DNA of 64,000 nucleotides from Tetracentron sinense. Its lineage: Eukaryota; Streptophyta; Magnoliopsida; Trochodendrales; Trochodendraceae. The notes below the pieces were generated by a model. The model was given only the letters and a program-made list of their open reading frames with translations. It was not told the DNA's origin and searched no databases. The stretch covers positions 10,604,938 through 10,668,937 of the forward strand of contig CM026574.1 of NCBI GenBank assembly GCA_015143295.1, in the 5' to 3' direction. The position numbers and the translations under genes are program-made. Positions 47,901 to 56,900 of the stretch are shown here, piece by piece (positions within the stretch are counted from its first letter, which is position 1; every line of letters begins with the position of its first letter).

Positions 47901-50900
47901 GCGAGCCCCAGTTGCCCAAAGAACAGCCATCAAAGTTCCCCTTGAAGAAACCACGCACAGAAGGGGTAATTTAAAGGAGGACTAATCCGTGTGGCGTCTT
48001 GCCCTCCTTTAACCCGATACTTGTCCCTTTTAACTATGGTTCACTCCCTTTAATTGTGGTTAATATTTTTAACCATGGTTGGGTTTCTAAAAACCAAGGT
48101 TAAAAATATGATCCCTAAGGATTGCAAAACCTTAGCCATGGTTAAAGGGAGTGAACCATAGTTAAAAGGGACATGTGTCGGGTTTAAGGGGGGGCGAGAC
48201 GCTGCTCTTCACTCCAACGAGTGAGGAGCAGATTATTTTCCAATTTAAAGAGTGTAGATTTGGAACCAACCTCCAGTCCCTAATACTATCTTGTCTATTC
48301 ACCCCATTGAACAAAGGTGAGATATTAACAATTTAACACTAAGAAGTGACTCTAGCTATGATCCTGTCTAGAATAGAATGAAGATCGAGAGCCTTGCCAA
48401 TGAAGATCATGTTGTTTATCTCTTTCCAAATACTATAGACCTAATTACAGCATGAACCATGCTTCTTCAAATGATTCTTCCCCTACTAGCAAAAACATTA
48501 GAGCTCCACAGTTTCGAAATTCCCATGATATCAAGGGGAGAAACCCAAACCTGATTATCTAGGGCAAGAAAGTAAAACCAAATAGCTCAGGCAACTCTGT
48601 AGTTGGCTTACTCACTATCCTACATGCACATTATCAAACGTGGGGGGACAGATAATTCTTCTTTCTATGTCTCTGTATCATGTAACTTGTGTTAACCTTG
48701 TTGTGGGCAAGCATCCAGATGACCATCTCCACCTTTTCGTGGGGAGTGGGGGTGGTGCACAAGGTCTCCAAATAGATTTGGTAGGTAGATGGTTTCGTCT
48801 TTGTTTCCAATAAGTTCACTGAATAAGGATTTGGAAGTGAACTTATTGTTTAGGTTAGGAAACCAGAGTCTAGAATCAGGATTTGACAGGATGATATAAA
48901 GATCTTTTATAGATTCAGACATAAGGGCTCTATGGAAATTAGGATTCCACATTATACTAGAGGGAGAAGATTTAACCAAATCAGAATTCAGAAATGAAAG
49001 TATTTTTGGAGCGACTGTGACCAAAACAGCGAGGACACGAAAGTTTAAGAGGAATATCACTCCCACTATTTTGTCTTCATAGAACTTAACTCTGGTACCC
49101 CTGTGAACATCTAATCTGGCAAAAGAGGTAAGATAGGATATTTCTAATAGCTCTCCAGGGACACCGAAGATATGCACAATAAGCATGTAAGAATCCCACA
49201 CCTTAGCATCTAGATCATATTTGCTCTTGATCACCAAGAGATTGGTTTCTTTCTTTGTGTGTACTAATGATCACACCACCTTCATTCTTTGGTTTTCTCA
49301 CCATCCCACATTGTCACACATTAGCAGCTTGATCATATTTGCTCTTGATCACCTAGAGCTTGGTTTCTTTCTTTGAGCCTACTAATGATCACACCACCTT
49401 CATTCTGTGGTTTACTCACCATCTCCTAGGTGATCAATTGATCCTTCTTGGATCCAAGGCTTCCTCTCAAAAAAATCTTCTTTGTGTCTTCTGCTCAAGC
49501 TTCTTGATCACTTTATGAGGTGCCTTTATGAAGGACATGAAATAGACCGACAGGATTTAAAGCGTGGAGTTTATTAGGGTAACTCTACCACCCAGTGACA
49601 AATAATTTCTTTTCCAAGTTGATAGTCTTTCACTGTACTTCTCAATGGTTGGGTCCCAGATTTAATTGATCATGGATTGGTACCTAGGGGAAGATCAAGA
49701 TATCAAAGGGGGCCACTTGCAGCTTTTACCCAGATGAATTTTCATACCTCATGTCGACAAAACTTTTCAACAAATATGGCATGTTAAATAACATATTCAC
49801 ATCTGGTTTGCAAAAAAGATGGTATTGTCGGTAAATTGAAAGGGGAAATATTCGCCTTATCTCACAATTATGTTGAGAGACTCTTCTCTCATAACTAGTC
49901 TACTCAAATGGTTCTCCATTATAGTGAACAGGAGCAGCTGGTCATCTTGCTTTATACCTCTACAGAATTAGAAGAAATCCTTAGTTGATCCGCTAATGTG
50001 AATTTAAAAAAATGAAGACAGGCATCCCTTGACCTACTTTCTTTATCTACCTCTAGTACCCTTCATATCAAGGGAATAATGTAAGATTTCCCACTCTACC
50101 TTATTGTATGCTCGTTCAAAGTCCAATTTTATCACCACACCTCTTTTCTTCTCTCTCATGCTCTCCTCAATGCATTCAGAAGCAATTAGAATTTCAATTA
50201 ACTTTTTCTCTGCAAAGGCTTCCTAAGATGGGAGATGATGTAATATAACCCTTCCTTCAATCTTTTAGCCATGGTTCCCACTAGCTAACAAGCCTAAACT
50301 TCTTGGGCCCTAGAACGCCTTCCTTTTGGGATGGGAGTATGGAAGTGACACTTAAAATCTTATACACTACCTTCTTCTCATGAAATTGGTTGAACATTTA
50401 ATAGATATCATCTTTAAAAATATCGCAACACTTGTGAATCTTGATAAAACCCTAATGAGGATCCTCCAGCGGCTCCGGGGCTTTATTCTTGCAGATCATT
50501 GATGGCTTCTTTGATTTCCTTCTCCTCTAATATGCACTTCAGCCACTCGTCCTTTTCATCAGAAAGACTCTAGGCCTGCCTTCAGCTTTGTGGCATTGTC
50601 TTTGGAGTACATGGTATCAAAATATTGATGAGGACTCTTTCTATATCTCCTTAAGTCTTTATGATGGTATTGTCATTCAACCTCTTTAAAATCAGATTCT
50701 ATCTTCTTCTGCCATTGTTTGGTTTGTGACCCTCTTGTATCAACTTATAAGTTATATCTTGACTTTTATATCCAGTGAATCTCATCTCTAGAGAATTTCT
50801 ATAAATGGAGTCTTAAGGTTGGTTTTTTCCTGCCTTTCTTTTATGCTAAATTGACACCCTCTTTCTTAATTATCTCGTCTTTCAACTTCATTGATGATTT

Positions 50901-53900
50901 TGCGCATAGATTCACTGAACAAACAATAGAATAAATACGTATTGGTGTATCGGATTATATCATATAGATACAACAGAAAAAATTAGGATACACTAAGAAA
51001 CGTTTGGATACGTAAGGAAAAACTTGGATATCTTGCATAAAACTTCTTTTAATGCAAATATAAGCAAAAAATAAACTAAATGAAGGCCTCCAACTACATT
51101 TATAGCCACACATGTGAGAGTTAAGAATTTTATAAGTTAAAGAAGGCATGTGTACTGAACTAGTATGAAAACCATAGTCACTTAACTAACTATAGGAAAT
51201 ACAATCTAAATATTAAAATCTTACATTCAATGTGTTAAATAAGATTGTATTGAATTACAACCATAAATTATTAGCTTGAATATAAGTCTTATTATGCTGA
51301 ACTGTTACACTGTTAGTGGACGTTTTGACCATGTAGATGAAAATATTTTTAAAGACTAAAATATGAGACTTTTTTTTGCCAGAGTATTGGTTTTTGGTAA
51401 TGTTTTGATATAGTAGAATTTATGAAATTTCAACATTTGAAAAATATTTTACCATTTCAAAGTTCAAATTTTGTTATAATCCTGAAAAGATGTTAAAAAG
51501 AGGATTTTGTTCTTGAACTGAAAAAATTGACATTTTATTCTTCAGAAATTTACATTTACGATAATGGATAATTATTATTGAGTTCAAATGGGGGTATAAT
51601 CTTATTTATATATAAATATCTTAAGTAAATGAAAGTAAAATTTAAAACAATTTACTTTTTATGTAAATAAGTTGTACGTATCGGGTCCGTGATGTAGATC
51701 CTAGTATAAATGGAAGGAGAGAAAATAAATTTAACTGAAAAATCCCTTGTATTGGGCATATCGGGCTTGTATTGTGGTATCGGTCCAATACGAGAGAGAT
51801 TTATCTTTCTATCGTACCACACTGCCAGTGTACCAGGTAGCTCCATACCTGATACGTATTAGTGTGCATCGACCGATACATACCAGAATTTTAAACCATG
51901 GGCACTAAGATTTTGTCAATTCTACTGCTCATTGGATTCTTCTTATGTTAGATTAGGTGATTTTAGCGTTGAGGAGGTTTAGTTTCCTAAGAATGCAACT
52001 ACTCATGGAGCCTTCAAAACGCTTCATGCTTTGAGTAATAGAACTTCCCTTGGGTTTGTTCGGCCCATAAACATTTATGAGAGCCCAAATAAAATCATCA
52101 GAAACAAATTTGAGCTTGAGGGAAACAGAAAATTGTTCTCATATCTTCCAAACATTCCGAATCTCTCACATCACAAATGTTTGCACCATGGGAAGATCTT
52201 TTGGTGAGCATAATACTTAACTTCTATTTTCTTTCCCCAAATGCTTCTAAAAATAGAATTTTCTAGTTCCCCAAGTTTTGTCTCTTGTAACATGACGATG
52301 CTCGGATAAATTTTCTAGTTTCTTAACCTCACTTTCCAGCTTAATATCGAAATCTTGCTTGCCCCAATCTGACCTTCCATGGTGGCGTGGTCTTCTTTCC
52401 TTTGATCTTGGACTCCCCTGAGAATCATAATTCATCTCACATGACAAGTTCCTCAATTATCTACAACCATTTCTTCTCATTTTCTGGATTTTGATTTGTA
52501 GCAGGAATCTTCTTCATTTAATACATCAGAAAACTTCATTGTTGCCCTTCCGGAAACATAAAAATAACTTATCCACCAATTATCAGCTCCAATAAGAATT
52601 CTTTTCTTCTTGTGTATTTATTATATTGGTTGGTTAGCATAAGCATTATGAGATCTATGATTCCTTATTTCATGCTTCTTTTCTTAACCTTTTTGTGTAC
52701 TAATTGCTGTTGAGTGCTGAATGTTTTCTTTCACCCTGTGTTATGTTTTAATTATGCATTTCTAATATTGTTGTTGTGATTATATTTTATATGTTTTAAT
52801 TGTGCATTTCTAATATTGTTGTTGTTATTATATTTTATATGTTTAAGCTAGGGATTATTGTTGTATCAGGATGAAGAGGTAACATTCGATTACAACTACG
52901 TACGGGTGTTTGGCGCTGCTGCAAAAAAATGTATCTGTGGTTCATCTCAATGCCAGGGCTATATAGGTGGTGATCCACTGAATACTGAGGCAATTGTCCA
53001 AGGTGATTCAGATGAAGAATATCCTGAACCTGTAATGATTCATGAAGATGGTGAAAGCATGGATGGCACAGACAAGAAGACCAGTTTCTTTGATGGTGTG
53101 GAAGTGCAACCTACAGAAATTTCGTTACAAAATGGATATACAGTGGACAAATCTGCAGCTGCCATCTGTCAGATGGAGATTTCTTTAGAAAAGGAAGATA
53201 CTATGAACAGATCCAAACCTGTGGCTCCACTGTCACAAATCCCTTTGAAAATGGAGGACACTATGAGAAAACCACTATCTGTTGTTCAACCACTAGAAAT
53301 TTCCCTACAAACAGAAGACACTATGAGCAAATCTGTTTCTTCTGATCTACAATTAGAGATTTCTATGGAAAGGGAAGAGAGTATGAACAAATCCTTGTGC
53401 TCAGTTCAAGCATTAGAGACTTCTTCCCTAACTGCAAACACTATGAGCAAATCGTTATGTGATTTTGTTGATGCTAACCGGAGGTCCAAATCCGACGCAG
53501 TCAAAGACAAGCCAGATATTTCAAAATTGCGTCCTCTAATGAAATCTTCTCGTTCATCCAGTTCAGTTAAAAAGGGCAAGTCCAATGTTCATCCTATGAT
53601 TGCCAACAAACCTCATGTGGTGGACAACAAACCTAAAAAGCTGTTGGAAGGTGCTGGTAATGGGCGTTTTGAAGGAGGTAATTGATTTTTGTGTCGTATT
53701 GGTTGGGCAAGAGTATCGCTTGGAGTTTCCATTTTACTGATTAATCTTTTCTAATACCTTCAGTTGAAGAGAAACTGAATGAGTTGCTAGATACTGATGG
53801 GGGAATAAGCAAACGGAAGGTAATTACTATCTATTTATATAATGGGTTTCATTTGCTTTGAGCTTTTGTTGGTTTCTTAGCTATAGACAGTTTGGAATTT

Positions 53901-56900
53901 GATATGTGTAGGTATCAGATGATTGTTTTGCTGTGGCTTTGGTGCCCAACATATTGAAGATCTATCCATCTATATACTGTCTCCTGGGACTTTATTTATG
54001 GCCTGTGGGCCGGGGGGGCGATGAAATTTTCATGTTATTCAGAATGATTCACTTTTCATTTTTCTTAGTTTTTTTTCTGGAGCATTTTGCTCTTTCTTGG
54101 GCTTCAGTGATAATTTTTTTTTTCACATTGCCTCTGCTGAAAATGTATAATTTCAAAATGACTGATTCACGTATTGCTTTTTTTTTAAAATCTCGCAAAG
54201 GTAGTCTTTTCATATGGTCGATATTGTTTCTAAGACTTTTTTGTTTGCTGACAGGATGCCACTAAAGGCTACTTGAAGCTCTTGCTTATCACTGCAGCTT
54301 CGGGAGATAATGGCAATGGCGAGGCATTTCAAAGGTTGTTATGGATCTTGGTTTTCATTTAGGATCTTATTTATTAGTTCCCAAAGTGTACTGAAGCATG
54401 TAGCAGTTATTGTCTTTGAATATGATTGGTTGCTTGAGTACCTTGATATTTTATTTTTATTTTTTTTCCTTTTTTGCAGTACTAGAGATCTTTCAATGAT
54501 TCTTGATGCGTTGTTGAAAACGAAATCACGGGTGGTTTTGGGTGATATAATCAGCAAAAATGGTATTGTTGCTCATCTGTTAGAAGCACTTTAATTGGCT
54601 GCATGCTTGATTGGATTTATAAATGGATACTTCTTGGCTTGGTAGGTTTGCAGATGCTGCACAACATAATGAAGCAGAACGGTAGGAATTTTAATAAGAT
54701 TCCTGTTCTTCGGAAGCTTCTTAAGGTCAGTGCACAAGGAAGCTTGTAATTGCTTTGTGGATTGTAATGTTACAATGTCCCTAGCTCTAACATGGTTTAA
54801 AATTTCGAGACGTACCGGGTGTACATGTCCTTATGTATTGGAATTTGCCCTATCTGGTATGCTGGTATGAGGATTACATAAAAATACACGATATCAATGC
54901 GTATCAGACCGATACTCACCGATATTATACCGATACTCGGCACAGTTATAAAACCAAGCTAATTTACCATCTGGGTGTTTGTAAACACCCCTAGAATCCA
55001 TTCTTTCAACAATTTTTATTCTCTAATCAATTTCTAAGCCTCAAACAACAACTCCTTGTTGATTATATGTATAAAAATAAATATGTAAGCGTTTGATTTC
55101 AGATTGAAAGGGTTTTCCCAAATTTTTGAAGGTATGCTAATTTATATATATATATATATTTTTTTTGTTGTTTAAATTAATGAAAATAGGATGTAATCAA
55201 CACAAAGCGAGGAGATCTATTGATTTATGCGAAATCCATGCATCAAAAAACAAAGTCAATGATTTTCATCATTTTTTTGTTTGAAAAATTCGAAAAAGAT
55301 GAAATCTTTAATATTCCAAAAAATACTTACAATCTATAATTCAAGCCAACATGTAGTTCACTATGGTATCGAGCTTGTATAATATTATAATGTATGTCAT
55401 TTACTTTTTGTTTGTAAAGTCAATATTGTCTTATGTATTCACTGAATGTTATGTTCTCACATTTAGATTGAATTGCCTATACTTAGGCTAAGTGACTATG
55501 CTTTGTATATTCATAGCCGTTTATTAGCATGCTCATCTTTTTTGACTTATAACTCATATGTATGATTATAAGTATAGTTGGGGGACTTTATTTTGTTTGT
55601 TTTATACTTGCATTAAAAGAAGTTTTATGTAAAGTATTCAATTTTTTCCTTGAGTATCAAAGTGTATCTTAATTTTTTTACAACATTTCGGACCGATATT
55701 TTGATATGTATCCTAAAATCGCCTTACCAATACTCATACGGAAACCGGTATTTTGAACCATGAGCACAGATAGGAAATATTTAAATGTGGCATTGGTTTG
55801 ATAAGTTATCATATGGGTTGTTGATGATATTAGTGGCATTGATCCTTCATGAATGTGTTATGTCATGCTAGCTTTCATGATTGTTCACATTGGAGAAAAT
55901 TTAGGATGACACTAACTTAATTTTTTCTGCAGGTTTTAGAGTTTCTTGCACTGAGGGAGATACTTACATTAGAAGAAATCAATGGAGGTCCTCCTTGTCC
56001 TGGAATGGAGAGGTCAGAAAATTATCAAACTCAGACTTAATTTTATCCTCTTAAATCATTTACTCATAGCTTTTTACCAGTAAAGAGAAAACCTCACCCC
56101 CCCCCAACCAAAAAAATAATATAAAAAGAGAGCCAATTCTCTCACTTTCTGTTTTCTTCCTATTAGCTGTTAGCAACAAGATATGCATTGACAGTGATGT
56201 TAGTTTTGACTCATAAGAATACCAAATGTGCCATAGTTATGAGCTTATCCTGGAGGTTTCAGGATGATTATGTATTTCATAGGTATTTTTATGGAATGTA
56301 ACACAATCCAACCAAGGTTTAATAAATTTGAAGGTCAGTCTGTTTCAAATAGGAAGTTGATGGCCAAATATTGCTGTTAATAGAGCTACCAAGGATACTG
56401 TTGAAGCATATGCTCATACAAAGGATGTGTTATAGTTGCCAAGGTATCGGCACTCTTAAATCATTGCAAATAATGAACACATATATATTGGTGAAATCAT
56501 ATATGTGAGAAGGAAATATGTAGGAAGGACAAGAGTAGATAGAGGAACGACAAAGGCTGGCGAGCTTAGAAGGAGGAATAGTTCAGATGTGAAAAACATG
56601 GTTGACAACAATCTAATTGTTTTGTTTTTCAGCCCAGCTTACCGATCAAAAATTGGGGAAAAAAAGAAGCGAAAAAATTGCAATTCAATTAATCAGAAAT
56701 ATTGGTCTGACTGTCAAAAGTGAACTCCGTATACTTGCAAAGGCTGCTTATACTAAAAGAACTTTCAAATTTGAAGATGCTGAAAGAGCCATGTTTCTCT
56801 TTATGCCGTGAATTAAATGAAATATTCATTCTAAATGCTTTCAAACGCAACATTTTAAGGTTTAGTCATCTGAATTAGTTATCAACCAGCGTAAGCATAA

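Larger units (their letters stand above)
45755..52869 (+). other. Intron 9, 7.1 kb, repeat-filled
   Basis: Carries a MITE (46367-46953), a minus-strand LINE in two parts, a plus-strand LINE tail, a strong fold-back and repeat copy 2. Stretches 45755-46360 and 51900-52860 show no identifiable element. Confidence 0.8.

Noticed and set aside
48692-49237. 181-codon minus-strand ORF as a host gene
   Set aside because: Its sequence matches the segment between RT and zf-RVT of plant LINEs and continues on both sides as LINE fossil.
54654-54725. Acceptor 'tttgcag' at 54653 for exon 14
   Set aside because: It would shift the frame into a stop within 13 codons. The upstream 'ggtag' acceptor keeps the frame and the conserved sequence.
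56505-56811. Short plus-strand ORFs in intron 15
   Set aside because: No homology that I recognise, overlapping frames, and placed between two well-supported exons of one gene.
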